64,000 bases of DNA from Microbacterium proteolyticum (GCF_029639405.1 NZ_CP121274.1:620001-684000); one strand, 5' to 3'; positions 17,804-26,681 are shown, counted from the stretch's first letter. A program made the numbers and translations. Notes: generated from the letters alone by a model not told the origin.

Positions 17804-18961
17804 TCAGCGCCGCGGACGCACCGCGGCGTCGGCGTGCGCCAGGGTCTGCAGCAGATGCGGGAAGCGGGCCGAGACGCCCGTGCGGCGCAGGCGGTCCAAC
17901 GCCGGTTCCTCGGCGGGAAGGCGATGGTGCTCGCCGCGGACGAGCCGTCGCGTGGCGTTGAGCAGGGCCATCGGGTGGGTGTCCAGAGCGCTGTGGCCGT
18001 TGTGGAGCCGGACGAGGGTGGCATCCGGGGCCGTCCGGGCGACCCGCTCGGCGATCTCGGGCGGCGTCCGCAGATCGCGGTCGCCGGAGAGGAGGACCAT
18101 CGGCCACGGGAATGCCGCGACCGCGGCGGTCAGATCGTACGGCTCGCCCTCGAACGCCGGATACCGTTCGGCGAGCGGGGCGTAGGTGAGCGCCGGGTCC
18201 AGCGGAAGCCCGTCGGGCGCGGCGCCGTAGTGCAGCTCGCGGAACGCGATCGTGCCGACGACGTCGAACTCGTAGATGCCCGGGATTCGCGCGACCGAGC
18301 CGTCGCGGGAGGCGTACGCGGCGAGCGCGTGCCACGCGAGACCCGGACGGTGCCGGACGAGCGGACGCACGAGGTCGGGGCCCGCGAGCTCGTAGGCCGC
18401 CCGGACGACGTCGAGCACCACGCGTTCGTCGATCCCGTCGGACACGAGGCGGCGCACTCCGCGGGACAGGTCGTCGTCGGCATCCCAGAAGAGGGTCCGC
18501 AGGCGGTCGCGCTCCAGCGCCAGATCCTCGGTGGATTGCAGGGCCGAGTCGAGCAGCATCCCCGCCACGCGGTCCGGATGCCGAGCCCCGAAGCTCGAGG
18601 AGAGGTAGCTGCCGTAGGACGACCCGATCAGGTACGCCCGGTCGACCCCCTCGGCGTCGAGCACGGCGGCCAGGTCGTCGAGGACCGCGGTGACGCGCAT
18701 CGCGTCGGCGGGGAGCACGCGACCGGCGAGGTCGTGCCGCGACCGGCCGACGCCGCGGTGCTCGACCATCAGGACGTCGAGGCCGCCCTCGGCGGCGCGG
18801 CGACGCAGTCCCCGATACGGCAGGAGGGATGCCAGCCCCGGGCCGCCCGGGATGATCAGGGCCGGGGTCGCGGTGCGCGGACCGGTGCGTACGTAGCTCA
18901 GCTCGAACGGGGGCTCCCCGCCGGCGGCCGGGCGCCGCAGCTCCCTGACGTTCTCACCCAT
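17804..18961 (-). CDS. Alpha/beta hydrolase, proline iminopeptidase-like (S33)
   Basis: 385 residues. The oxyanion-hole motif IPGGPGLAS, the nucleophile elbow GSSYGSYL, the acid SGDRDLRTP and the base NGHSALD give a complete Ser-Asp-His triad in the order expected for family S33 peptidases. It probably removes N-terminal residues, often proline, from peptides in the cytoplasm; no signal peptide is visible. I start at the ATG at 18959-18961 (weak AGGG upstream) instead of seven codons earlier. It lies 63 bp upstream of the acyl-CoA dehydrogenase operon on the same strand and could be cotranscribed with it. Confidence 0.78.
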   Translation of the reverse strand: MGENVRELRRPAAGGEPPFELSYVRTGPRTATPALIIPGGPGLASLLPYRGLRRRAAEGGLDVLMVEHRGVGRSRHDLAGRVLPADAMRVTAVLDDLAAVLDAEGVDRAYLIGSSYGSYLSSSFGARHPDRVAGMLLDSALQSTEDLALERDRLRTLFWDADDDLSRGVRRLVSDGIDERVVLDVVRAAYELAGPDLVRPLVRHRPGLAWHALAAYASRDGSVARIPGIYEFDVVGTIAFRELHYGAAPDGLPLDPALTYAPLAERYPAFEGEPYDLTAAVAAFPWPMVLLSGDRDLRTPPEIAERVARTAPDATLVRLHNGHSALDTHPMALLNATRRLVRGEHHRLPAEEPALDRLRRTGVSARFPHLLQTLAHADAAVRPRR

Positions 18962-18986
18962 CCCTGCACCGTACCCCCGCACTCCA

Positions 18987-19052
18987 CGCGCGAGTCGCCA
19001 AGATCTGTCGCCTCACAGCGGGTCCAGGCGACATTATTTGGCGACTCACGCG
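18987..19052. repeat. REP-like palindrome, family 1 type B
   Basis: 66-bp inverted repeat with arms CGCGCGAGTCGCCA...TGTCGCCT and AGGCGACA...TGGCGACTCACGCG. Type B has GAGTCGCCA where type A has GAGGGGTCA. It lies 12 bp beyond the stop of the MmyB-type regulator gene. A few arm positions mismatch, so this is the most degraded of the five copies. Confidence 0.82.
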
Positions 19053-19063
19053 GGTCACCGCCC

Positions 19064-19903
19064 TCAGGCGGGGACCGACGGACCCAGCACCGCCAGCAGG
19101 CGCAGCTTCTCGGCGCTCTCGCTGCCGGGGACCGCCGTGTAGACGAGCAGCGAGTGCGAGGTCTCGGGATCGACGAGGGACTGGCAGTGCAGCTCGAGCG
19201 ATCCCACCGCGGGATGGACGAACCGCTTCGTCGCGCTCGGCCGCAGCCCCACCTCGTGCGCCGCCCACAGGGTCCGGAACTCGGGGCTCCGCGCCAGCAG
19301 GTCGTCGGCGAGCGCCGCCGCGCGCGAGCCGGGTCCGCGGCGGCCCGCGAGTTCGCGGAGGCCCGCGGCGAAGAGCCGACTGAGGAACCCGTGCTCCTCG
19401 GGCGCGTAGAGCGCCCGCGCGCCGGGGTCGCTGAACCACCGGTAGCCGAGGCTCCGCTCCGGCCCCGACCGCAGCGACGCGTCGCTGGTGAGCGCGGCAC
19501 CCAGCGGCGACTGCCGCAGCGTCTCACCCAGTTCGGTCACGATCTCGGCGGGGGTGTCGTCGAGGCGGTCGAGGATGCGGAGGAGCCCAGGGCTGACATG
19601 CTCGCCCGCGGCGGAGCGCTCGTCGGGCACGTGACCGGCGAGCCGGAACAGGTGGTCGCGCTCGGCGCGCGTGAGGTGGAAACCCTGCGCGATGGCCGCG
19701 AGCATCTGCGGCGACGGCTGCGGTCCGCGCTCCCGCTCCAGCCGCGCGTAGTAGTCGGCCGACATGTGGGCGAGCGCGGCGGCCTCCTCGCGCCGGAGCC
19801 CGGGCGTCCGGCGGCGCGCGCCGCGTGGCATCCCGACGTCCTCGGGTTGGAGCGCCTCGCGACGGGTGCGGAGGAAGTCCGCGAGGGCCGTTCGGTCGAT
19901 CAT
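19064..19903 (-). CDS. XRE-family HTH regulator with MmyB-like ligand domain
   Basis: 279 residues. The N-terminal helix-turn-helix contains GLRREEAAALAHMSADYYARLERERG, split here as GLRREEAAALAHMSADYY and ARLERERG, a signature of the actinobacterial MmyB-like group. The C-terminal PAS-like domain (SLELHCQSLVDPETSHSLLVYTA, broken as SLELHCQSLVDPETSH and SLLVYTA) is thought to bind a small hydrophobic ligand. These regulators are commonly divergent from a short-chain dehydrogenase gene which they control, exactly as here, with the SDR at 20054. Confidence 0.87.
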   Translation of the reverse strand: MIDRTALADFLRTRREALQPEDVGMPRGARRRTPGLRREEAAALAHMSADYYARLERERGPQPSPQMLAAIAQGFHLTRAERDHLFRLAGHVPDERSAAGEHVSPGLLRILDRLDDTPAEIVTELGETLRQSPLGAALTSDASLRSGPERSLGYRWFSDPGARALYAPEEHGFLSRLFAAGLRELAGRRGPGSRAAALADDLLARSPEFRTLWAAHEVGLRPSATKRFVHPAVGSLELHCQSLVDPETSHSLLVYTAVPGSESAEKLRLLAVLGPSVPA

Positions 19904-20053
19904 GGTCCCTGTCTACCCGCCGGACGGTGACGGATCCAGGACGCGGCGATCCCCCTCTCGCACGGCGCGGCCCGCTCAGCCGGGGATCGACGGGTCCTGG
20001 TTCGGATCCGTCTCCCGGCGCACGCTGGGACCCACCCCGACCGAGGAGACATC

Positions 20054-20986
20054 ATGACCGACACCGACATCCCCCTCCCCTCCCTCGCCGGCCGCCGAGC
20101 CGTGCTGACCGGCGGCAGCGACGGCATGGGCCTCGTGATCGCCGAGCGTCTGGCCGCGGCGGGCGCCGAGGTGGTCCTCCCCGTCCGCAACCGGGCGAAG
20201 GGCGACCGCGCCGCCCGGACGATCCGTGAGCGGGTCCCCGGCGCCCGCCTCGAGCTGCACGATCTCGACCTGTCGTCACTGGCGAGCGTCGCGGACTTCG
20301 CCGGGGTCCTCCGCGCCGACGGACGACCGGTGCACCTGCTCGTCAACAACGCCGGAGTCATGACACCGCCCGAGCGGCAGACCACCGCCGACGGGTTCGA
20401 ACTGCAGTTCGGCACGAACCACCTCGGTCATGTGGCGCTCGTCGGCGGCATCCTGCCCCTGCTCACCGCGGGCAGCGCGCGGGTCGTGACGCAGCTCAGC
20501 ATCGCCGCGCGCAGCGGACGCATCGCCTGGGACGACCTCCCGGCCGAGCGCGGGTACGACGGCCAGCGCGTGTACTCGGCGTCGAAGATCGCGCTGGGGT
20601 TGTTCGCGCGCGAACTCGACCGCCGCAGCACCGACGGCGGTTGGGGCATCCGGAGCGTCGTCTCCCACCCCGGCGTCGCGCCGTCGAACCTCCTCGCCGC
20701 CCGGCCGGAGATCGGCCGCACCACCGACGTCCCCGCGGTGCGCGCCATCCGCTGGATGTCGCGTCACGGCATCCTGCTCGGCACCGTTCGCTCCGCCGCG
20801 CAGCCGGCGCTCCTCGCGGCGACGACGACTGACCCGCGCAGCGACGTGCTCTACGGCCCGCGCGGCCCGATGAACCTCGGCGGCACCCCGTCGACCCACG
20901 CGCTGTACCGCCCGCTCCGCGACCTCGACGAGGCCCGACGCGTGTGGGACGAGTCGCAGCGCCTGGTCGGTGTGACGCTGGCCTGA
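20054..20986 (+). CDS. Short-chain dehydrogenase/reductase
   Basis: 310 residues. Cofactor loop TGGSDGMG at residues 19-26, NNAG structural motif, and the catalytic YSASK. This is the classical-to-extended SDR pattern related to retinol/protochlorophyllide-type reductases ([11 protein letters not shown]). It oxidises or reduces an alcohol/ketone with NAD(P)(H). A clear GAGGAG ribosome binding site precedes the ATG. It is divergent from the MmyB-type regulator, its likely controller; the substrate is unknown. Confidence 0.87.
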   Translation: MTDTDIPLPSLAGRRAVLTGGSDGMGLVIAERLAAAGAEVVLPVRNRAKGDRAARTIRERVPGARLELHDLDLSSLASVADFAGVLRADGRPVHLLVNNAGVMTPPERQTTADGFELQFGTNHLGHVALVGGILPLLTAGSARVVTQLSIAARSGRIAWDDLPAERGYDGQRVYSASKIALGLFARELDRRSTDGGWGIRSVVSHPGVAPSNLLAARPEIGRTTDVPAVRAIRWMSRHGILLGTVRSAAQPALLAATTTDPRSDVLYGPRGPMNLGGTPSTHALYRPLRDLDEARRVWDESQRLVGVTLA

Positions 20987-20994
20987 GCCTTCGG

Positions 20995-21060
20995 CGCGTG
21001 AGGGGTCAAGAATTGTCGCCTGCGCGCGGGTCGAGGCGACAATTCTTGACCCCTCACGCG
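20995..21060. repeat. REP-like palindrome, family 1 type A
   Basis: 66-bp element with perfect 27-bp complementary arms, beginning CGCGTGAGGGGTCA and continuing AGAATTGTCGCCT, around a 12-bp spacer. It lies 8 bp after the SDR stop codon and before a gene on the same strand, so it probably ends SDR transcription. Confidence 0.9.
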
Positions 21061-21114
21061 TTCCGGTTGGCTGTGAGTTCGGGATGCCACGGCCCCCGGG
21101 CCTCGCGACCTCCT

Positions 21115-21120
21115 TATGCT
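21115..21120 (+). promoter_or_regulatory. Candidate -10 box of a leaderless transcript
   Basis: TATGCT ends six bases before the GTG at 21127, with no Shine-Dalgarno sequence between. In actinobacteria this spacing places the transcription start at the GTG, giving a leaderless mRNA. No convincing -35 was seen. Confidence 0.45.
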
Positions 21121-21126
21121 CCGAAC

Positions 21127-22677
21127 GTGGCCTCTGCTCCCCGCACTCTCGACCTGCTCGCGGCCGGCGCCGGCGTGGCGGCCGCCGTCCTCGGCGCCGG
21201 ACTCGGCGAGCTGACCGCGGCCGTCGTCGCACCGTCGGCGAGCCCCTTCGCCGTCATCGGCGGCGGGATGATCGACATCGCACCGCCGTGGGGGAAAGAC
21301 CTCGCGATCAGCCTGTTCGGCACCAACGACAAGGCCGCCCTGCTGGTCGGCATCGCGATCCTCCTCCTGGCGGTCGCCGCTGCCGCCGGGGTGCTCGAGC
21401 GTCGTCGTCCGCCGTGGGGGCGCATGATCCTGGCCGGGCTCGGTGTGGTCGGCGCGGTCGTGTCGATGACGCGGGCCGACGCCGACGTGCTGTCGCCGCT
21501 CCCCTCGTTCGTGGCGGGCGCGGTCGCCGTGATCGTGGGGGCGCTGCTGATCGCGCGCCTCCGCCGCCCAGCGGACGCCGCCGGAACCGCCACCGCCCCC
21601 GAGACCCCCGGGCCGACACGGCGCAACGTCCTCGTCCTCTCCGGCCTCGCGGTCGTCGCCGGGGCTCTCGCCGCGGTGGGATCCGCCGCCGTCCGCGGAG
21701 GCGCGCAGGCCGCGACCGTGGTGCGCTCCGCCCTCCGCCTGCCGACCCCCGCGACCACCACGCCCGTCCCGGCGACCGCGGAGCTGGGCATCGACGGCCT
21801 CGCCCCCGTCATCACGCCGTCGGCGGACTTCTACCGCATCGACACCGCGCTGGTGGTACCGCAGGTCGACCTGTCGTCGTGGTCGCTCCGCATCCACGGC
21901 CTGGTCGAGGAAGAGGTCGTGGTGACGTGGGACGACCTCGTCGCCCTCCCCCAGCGCGAGACCGTCGCGACCCTCGTGTGCGTGTCGAACGAGGTCGGCG
22001 GCGACCTGATCGGAACGGCGCGCTGGCTGGGCATCCCGATCCGCGACCTGCTCGCCCGGGCGAAACCGACGGCGGATGCCGACATGGTGCTGTCGCACTC
22101 GATCGACGGGTTCACCGCCTCGACGCCGCTGGAGGCGCTGACCGACGAACGCGACGCGCTCCTCGCGATCGGCATGAACGGCGAGCCGCTCCCGATCGAG
22201 CACGGCTTCCCGGTCCGGATGGTCGTCCCCGGTCTGTACGGCTACGTCTCGGCCACCAAGTGGGTCACCGAACTCGAGGTGACGCAGTACGCCGTAGCCG
22301 AGGGGTACTGGACCTCGCGCGGCTGGTCGGCCCGCGGCCCGGTGAAACCGGCATCCCGGATCGACGTTCCGCGCGCCGGCGCGCGTGTCGCCGCGGGCTC
22401 GACCGTCATCGCCGGAGTCGCGTGGCACAACCACGTCGGCGTCGCGGGCGTCGAGGTGCAGATCGACGACGGGGCGTGGATCCCCGCGAAGCTGGCGACG
22501 GCGATCTCGGCCGACACGTGGGTGCAGTGGAGCGTGCCGTGGGATGCCACGTCGGGAACGCACACGATCCGCTGCCGCGCCACGTCCGCCACCGGCGAGA
22601 CCCAGACGGAGCAGCGCGCCGCCCCCGCCCCCGACGGCGCGACGGGCTGGGACGAGCTGACGCTCACCGTCGCGTGA
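21127..22677 (+). CDS. Membrane-anchored molybdopterin-dependent oxidoreductase
   Basis: 516 residues from the GTG at 21127. The first 230 residues hold about five hydrophobic segments (for example LLVGIAILLLAVAAAAGV and FVAGAVAVIVGALLIA). A sulfite-oxidase-type molybdopterin domain follows, with the likely Mo-ligating Cys in TLVCVSNEVGG and YGYVSATKWVTELEV, and then a C-terminal Mo-cofactor dimerisation domain (VAGVEVQIDDGAW). The catalytic part should face outside the membrane. The electron acceptor may be a cytochrome b such as the one at 57364-58329. The stop codon lies inside the palindrome at 22671-22734. An in-frame extension upstream would run through the repeat at 20995 and is rejected. 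Confidence 0.83.
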   Translation: MASAPRTLDLLAAGAGVAAAVLGAGLGELTAAVVAPSASPFAVIGGGMIDIAPPWGKDLAISLFGTNDKAALLVGIAILLLAVAAAAGVLERRRPPWGRMILAGLGVVGAVVSMTRADADVLSPLPSFVAGAVAVIVGALLIARLRRPADAAGTATAPETPGPTRRNVLVLSGLAVVAGALAAVGSAAVRGGAQAATVVRSALRLPTPATTTPVPATAELGIDGLAPVITPSADFYRIDTALVVPQVDLSSWSLRIHGLVEEEVVVTWDDLVALPQRETVATLVCVSNEVGGDLIGTARWLGIPIRDLLARAKPTADADMVLSHSIDGFTASTPLEALTDERDALLAIGMNGEPLPIEHGFPVRMVVPGLYGYVSATKWVTELEVTQYAVAEGYWTSRGWSARGPVKPASRIDVPRAGARVAAGSTVIAGVAWHNHVGVAGVEVQIDDGAWIPAKLATAISADTWVQWSVPWDATSGTHTIRCRATSATGETQTEQRAAPAPDGATGWDELTLTVA

Positions 22678-22734
22678 GGGGTCATTTTCTGTCGCCTGGA
22701 GCGATCCGAAGCGACAGAAATTGACCCCTCACGC
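22671..22734. repeat. REP-like palindrome, family 1 type A
   Basis: 64-bp inverted repeat, CGCGTGAGGGGTCA at the left end and TGACCCCTCACGC at the right, with TGTCGCCT/AGCGACA inner arms. The TGA of its first arm is the stop codon of the molybdopterin oxidoreductase. Lies between convergent genes. Confidence 0.88.
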
Positions 22735-22744
22735 CTGAGTGAAG

Positions 22745-23959
22745 TCAGGACAGGACGTGGCGGAGCTGCTCGATCGCCCAGTCGATCTCGGTCGCCCGGA
22801 TCGTCAAGGGCGGCGCGATGCGGATCGTCTGCCCGTGGGTGTCCTTGACCAGCACGCCGCGGGCGAGGAGCTTCTCGGCGATCTCGCGACCGCGGCCCGC
22901 GGCCGGGTCGATGTCGACGCCCGCCCACAGCCCGGCGACGCGCACCGCGGTCACGCCGTGGCCGACGAGCGACTCGAGCCCCTGGGCGAGGTGCTCGCCG
23001 AGTGCCTTCGCGCGGGTTTGGAACTCCCCGGATGCCAGCATCTCGACGACGCGGAGGCCGACGGCCGCCGCCAGCGGGTTACCGCCGAACGTCGAGCCGT
23101 GCTCACCGGGGCGGATGACGCCGAGGACGTCCTCGTTCGCGACGACCGCCGACAGCGGCAGGATGCCACCGCCCAGCGCCTTGCCGAGAAGGTAGACGTC
23201 GGGCACGACGCCCTCGCGGTCGCACGCGAACGTCTCGCCCACGCGGCCGAGGCCCGACTGGATCTCGTCGGCGATGAACAGCACGTTGTTCTCGGTGCAG
23301 ATCTCCCGCACCCGGCGGAGGAACCCGTCCGGCGGGATCACGACACCGGCCTCACCCTGGATCGGCTCCAGCAGCACCGCGGCGGTGTTCTCGTCGATCG
23401 CCGCGGCGATGGCATCCGCGTCGCCGTAGGGGACGTGCACGAAACCGGGCGCGTACGGACCGAAGTCGTCGTGCGCGGTCGGGTCGTCGCTGAAACCGAC
23501 GATGGTCGTCGTGCGGCCGTGGAAGTTGCCGTTCGCGACGACGATGGTCGCGGCATCCGGGGCGATGCCCTTCGTCCGGTAACCCCAGGCGCGGGCGACC
23601 TTGATGCCGGTCTCCACCGCCTCGGCGCCCGTGTTCATCGGCAGGACGAGGTCTTTGCCGCACAGCTGCGCGAGCGCGGTGGCGAACGGACCGAGCCGGT
23701 CGTTGTGGAACGCGCGGCTCGTGAGCGTGAGGCGTTCGAGCTGCTCGCGGGCGGCGGCGAGGATCGCCGGGTGCCCGTGGCCGAAGTTCAGCGCGGAGTA
23801 GGCCGACAGCAGGTCGAGGTAGCGCTTGCCCTCGACGTCGGTGACCCAGACGCCCTCGGCGCGCGCGGCGACGACCGGCAGCGGGTGGTAGTTGTGCGCG
23901 ACGTGCGCGCCCTCGGCGGCGATGAGCTGCGCGCCGAGGTCGTCGACGGTGGTGCTCAT
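22745..23959 (-). CDS. rocD: Ornithine--oxo-acid transaminase
   Basis: 404 residues, a class III aminotransferase of the ornithine aminotransferase group. Seen are YLDLLSAYSALNFGHGHP, the cofactor-site region MNTGAEAVETGIKVAR, FIADEIQSGLGR and the PLP lysine in LLGKALGGG. It converts ornithine and 2-oxoglutarate to glutamate semialdehyde and glutamate. The ATG at 23957-23959 overlaps the ddaH stop (ATGA). With the upstream hydrolase it forms a two-gene arginine/ornithine degradation unit. The large upstream extension of the frame is the shadow of ddaH. Confidence 0.92.
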   Translation of the reverse strand: MSTTVDDLGAQLIAAEGAHVAHNYHPLPVVAARAEGVWVTDVEGKRYLDLLSAYSALNFGHGHPAILAAAREQLERLTLTSRAFHNDRLGPFATALAQLCGKDLVLPMNTGAEAVETGIKVARAWGYRTKGIAPDAATIVVANGNFHGRTTTIVGFSDDPTAHDDFGPYAPGFVHVPYGDADAIAAAIDENTAAVLLEPIQGEAGVVIPPDGFLRRVREICTENNVLFIADEIQSGLGRVGETFACDREGVVPDVYLLGKALGGGILPLSAVVANEDVLGVIRPGEHGSTFGGNPLAAAVGLRVVEMLASGEFQTRAKALGEHLAQGLESLVGHGVTAVRVAGLWAGVDIDPAAGRGREIAEKLLARGVLVKDTHGQTIRIAPPLTIRATEIDWAIEQLRHVLS

Positions 23960-24840
23960 CGGGTGCCCCCGCGCAGCTCGAGCGTGCAGCACTTGATGCC
24001 GCCGCCGCCGAGCAGCAGCTCGGACAGGTCGACCAGCACGGGCGTGTAGCCGCGCTCGCGTAGCTGCGCCTCGAAGCCCTTCGCGCGCGGGGAGATGATG
24101 ACGTTCTTGCCGTCGCTGGCGGAGTTCAGGCCGAACACCGCGCCGTCGGCATCCGAGACCCGGATGGCATCGGGGTAGCGCTCGCGAAGGATCGCCTGGC
24201 TGCGCTCGTCGAACGCGTTCGGCAGGTACGCGATGTTCGCCTTCTCGACGCCGCCGGGGCCCTCGACGGGGTCGAGCACGGCGATTGCGGTGTCGAGGTG
24301 GTAGAACCGCGGGTCGGTGAGGGTCAGCGACACGACCTCGCGCGAGAAGACCTCGCCGACCTCGCGGTGGCTGTCGCCGGTGGACCGGAATCCGGTGCCG
24401 GCCAGGATCGTGTTCCCGACGAGCAGGAAGTCGCCCTCGCCCTCGTTGACCTCGACCGGCTCGGCGACCTCGAAGCCGGACGCTGCGAACCAGTCGATGA
24501 ACGCGGGGGCCTCGTCGGCGCGCTCGCGGAAGCGGAACTTCGGGCCGTACGCGACGCCGTCGATGACGAAGCCGCCGTTGGCCGTGTAGACCATGTCGGG
24601 CAGGCCCTCGACGGGATCGATGAGCTCGATCTCGTGGCCGAGCTCGGTGTAGGTGTCGTACAGCGACTGCCACTGCTGCAGGGCGAGGTTCGTGTCGGTG
24701 GGGCGCGAGGGCTCCATCCACGGGTTGATGCTGTAGCTCACCGTGAAGTGCTCGGGCCGACACATGAGGTATCGACGGTGCTGCTGGACACGGCCGTTCG
24801 TCTCGGACTCGACGGCGGCAGCGGCGGGGGTAGCGGACAT
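23956..24840 (-). CDS. ddaH: Dimethylargininase / arginine-dihydrolase-type amidinotransferase-fold enzyme
   Basis: 294 residues of the guanidino-group-modifying superfamily. Visible are CRPEHFTVSYSINPWM, DMVYTANGGFV, the acidic motif GEGDFLL, the catalytic His in FYHLDTAIAVL and the nucleophilic Cys near the C-terminus in GGGIKCCTLEL. Annotated relatives are called dimethylarginine dimethylaminohydrolase; because the gene is coupled to rocD, the real product may well be ornithine from arginine (arginine dihydrolase) or citrulline. AAGGAG lies 7 nt before the ATG at 24838-24840. The reaction cannot be settled from sequence alone. Confidence 0.83.
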   Translation of the reverse strand: MSATPAAAAVESETNGRVQQHRRYLMCRPEHFTVSYSINPWMEPSRPTDTNLALQQWQSLYDTYTELGHEIELIDPVEGLPDMVYTANGGFVIDGVAYGPKFRFRERADEAPAFIDWFAASGFEVAEPVEVNEGEGDFLLVGNTILAGTGFRSTGDSHREVGEVFSREVVSLTLTDPRFYHLDTAIAVLDPVEGPGGVEKANIAYLPNAFDERSQAILRERYPDAIRVSDADGAVFGLNSASDGKNVIISPRAKGFEAQLRERGYTPVLVDLSELLLGGGGIKCCTLELRGGTR

Positions 24841-25010
24841 CTCTGCTCCTTGGGAGGAAAGGTGCGGCGGAACGCTGTCCTGGGGCCCGGTGGCCCTTCG
24901 ACCCGGCGGCGCCTGTCGCGCCGTGCGGGGAAAGGTCGGTCCGGGCACGCCGTGGCCATTGTCTCACGCCGGCGCGCGGGGGCGCGAGCGGCCGCGCGGG
25001 GTGGCGGAAC

Positions 25011-25076
25011 CTCAGTGATCCGCGCCAGGTCAGTGGCATCCGGCCGAATCCGACTGAGGCTGCGCGGGTCGCTGAG
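25011..25076. repeat. REP-like palindrome, family 4
   Basis: 66-bp imperfect palindrome with outer arms CTCAGTGATCCGCGC and GCGCGGGTCGCTGAG (two mismatches) and an inner GGTCAGTGGCATCC/GAATCCGACTGA pairing. Shares most of its sequence with 26779-26844. Lies between ddaH and the CPBP gene. Confidence 0.75.
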
Positions 25077-25101
25077 TGTGCGGGGCGGGATGCCGAGGGC
25101 C

Positions 25102-25836
25102 TCAGGCCGCGCGGAACTCCGCCAGCGCCTGGCGCAACTGACGAAGGCGGCGAGCGCGCACGATCTCGGGCAGGACGACCACCACCACAAGGTCGCACAC
25201 GGCGTGCGCGACGATGGCCGAGATCAGTCCGCCCTCGGCGATGACGAGGACCATCATCGTGAGCCCGAAGAGTGCCGGCATCGGGAGGCTGCGAAACGTC
25301 CGATCAGCGTGCGCGACGGCGAAGAGCATCAGCGGCACACCCCAGGCGACGAGCGGGGAGTGCGTGAGGAGCATCAGCAACGCGGGTCCCGACCACCGGT
25401 AGACGAGCTCGCTCGAGACCACGATGAGCGGTGCGCCCCAGAGCCCGAAGATCAGTCGTTCGGCGCGACCCGTCGCGGGCCAGACGGGGTCGACGCGCAT
25501 CCACGTCGACCGCGCGCTCCACGGCCGGAACCTCGCGAGACCCCACCCGACACCGACGACGAGCCCGAGCGGAATCAGGATGCCGAGACCCAGCGCGGGG
25601 AGGGGTACGACCGCCCGGGTGGTGGCGATGAGCTCGGCGAACGCATCCGTCGTCTGCGGGCGGGCGATCGCCACCGGGAGCAGGGCGATGCCCAGGGCGC
25701 ACGGGGGCCAGTTGATCTGCTGCCAGAGTCGCTGACGGCGCGCGTCCCCCAGGTTGGGCCGCAGCCATCTCGTGACGAGAGCGAGAGCGGGCAGCATCAG
25801 CAGGGCGATCACGACCTCACCCGTGGGTGCCGTCAC
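25102..25836 (-). CDS. CPBP-family intramembrane metalloprotease-like protein
   Basis: 244 residues, about seven hydrophobic segments. Three CPBP (Abi/Rce1-like) motifs are recognisable in order: an ExxxR-type motif in SSELVYRW, FAVAHADRTF, and IVAHAVCD. Only one Glu is present where the family usually has EE. Members are membrane-embedded metalloproteases involved in prenyl-protein or bacteriocin/immunity processing. The GTG at 25834-25836 overlaps the upstream stop (GTGA), coupling it to the Clp-N-like gene. Substrate unknown. Confidence 0.7.
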   Translation of the reverse strand: MTAPTGEVVIALLMLPALALVTRWLRPNLGDARRQRLWQQINWPPCALGIALLPVAIARPQTTDAFAELIATTRAVVPLPALGLGILIPLGLVVGVGWGLARFRPWSARSTWMRVDPVWPATGRAERLIFGLWGAPLIVVSSELVYRWSGPALLMLLTHSPLVAWGVPLMLFAVAHADRTFRSLPMPALFGLTMMVLVIAEGGLISAIVAHAVCDLVVVVVLPEIVRARRLRQLRQALAEFRAA

Positions 25837-26681
25837 GGGCGCACCTCCGCGGCATCCGGACGCGGACCCTCCGGCACGACCAAGCGCTTCAGCAGCTCGC
25901 CGACCTGCCGCGACCGCTCGGCGAGCTTGGATTCCGCGTCGGCGACGAGATTCTCCCGGTGGCGGGAGGAGTACACCGTCACCCGCAGGGAAACCATCCA
26001 TTCGATCGTCGTGTCCACTGCATCCTCCAGTCGGAAGCACAGCGCGAACTCACCTGCTCCCTCGTGCGTCCGCGCGACCTCGACGACCCCATCCGGCGCG
26101 ACAGCCATCGAGATCGCCGGATCCGCCGCGGACCGACGCGCGAATGCGGTACGTACCCGCGACGGAGGCACGGGCAGTGTCTCGCTCCCCGACGACACGA
26201 GCTCCTCCTCGAGACCCGCCTCGTCGAGGACGCCGGCTGCCCGGGCGGCGTCGAGGTGCGCGCGGGTACACGTCACGAGACCGCGACGCCGAACGCCGAG
26301 AACGTCGAGCACGAGCATCGCGACGCCGTCGAGCTCGTCGAGGATGCCGAGGAGCAGATGCCCGGTGCTGGCTGCGGCGTCGCCGAACGTGTCCGCGTAG
26401 ACGCTCGCGTTGCGGACCGCCCGCACCACCGAGGCACTCATCGAACCCCGCGGACCGCGTTCGCCGGAGTGAGCAAGGAGGTGGGCGAAGGCCATGAGAT
26501 CGATGCCCTCGGCGGCGAGCACGGCGGAGGCGATCGATCCGCGGGACGCGGCGAGCGCGAGCAGGAGCCGACCGGTGTCCACGAAGGAGTCGGGGTCCTC
26601 TTCCCCCGCCTCCCACACGACGACCCGCGTCCGCGCGTTGAACGAAGTCCACCTCACGCCGTCCGACAGCCATGCCCCCAT
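25833..26681 (-). CDS. Stand-alone Clp N-terminal (Clp R) domain-like protein
   Basis: 282 residues. Residues about 10-110 show two repeats resembling the Clp N domain: ARTRVVVWEAGEEDPDS followed by TGRLLLALAASRGSIASAVL, then VVRAVRNASVYADT followed by STGHLLLGILDELDG. No Walker motif or ATPase module follows; instead there is a C-terminal region of unknown fold. In ClpC/ClpA this domain docks substrates and adaptors, so a free copy could act as an adaptor. It is translationally coupled to a membrane protease. The start at 26679-26681 is the best ATG but has no strong ribosome binding site; the frame farther upstream is antisense to mtnA. Confidence 0.65.
   Translation of the reverse strand: MGAWLSDGVRWTSFNARTRVVVWEAGEEDPDSFVDTGRLLLALAASRGSIASAVLAAEGIDLMAFAHLLAHSGERGPRGSMSASVVRAVRNASVYADTFGDAAASTGHLLLGILDELDGVAMLVLDVLGVRRRGLVTCTRAHLDAARAAGVLDEAGLEEELVSSGSETLPVPPSRVRTAFARRSAADPAISMAVAPDGVVEVARTHEGAGEFALCFRLEDAVDTTIEWMVSLRVTVYSSRHRENLVADAESKLAERSRQVGELLKRLVVPEGPRPDAAEVRP

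Noticed and set aside
20944..21126. N-terminal extension of the molybdopterin oxidoreductase frame
   Set aside because: The extension would translate through the palindromic repeat at 20995-21060 and the end of the SDR gene; the GTG at 21127 gives a protein starting at the first membrane segment.
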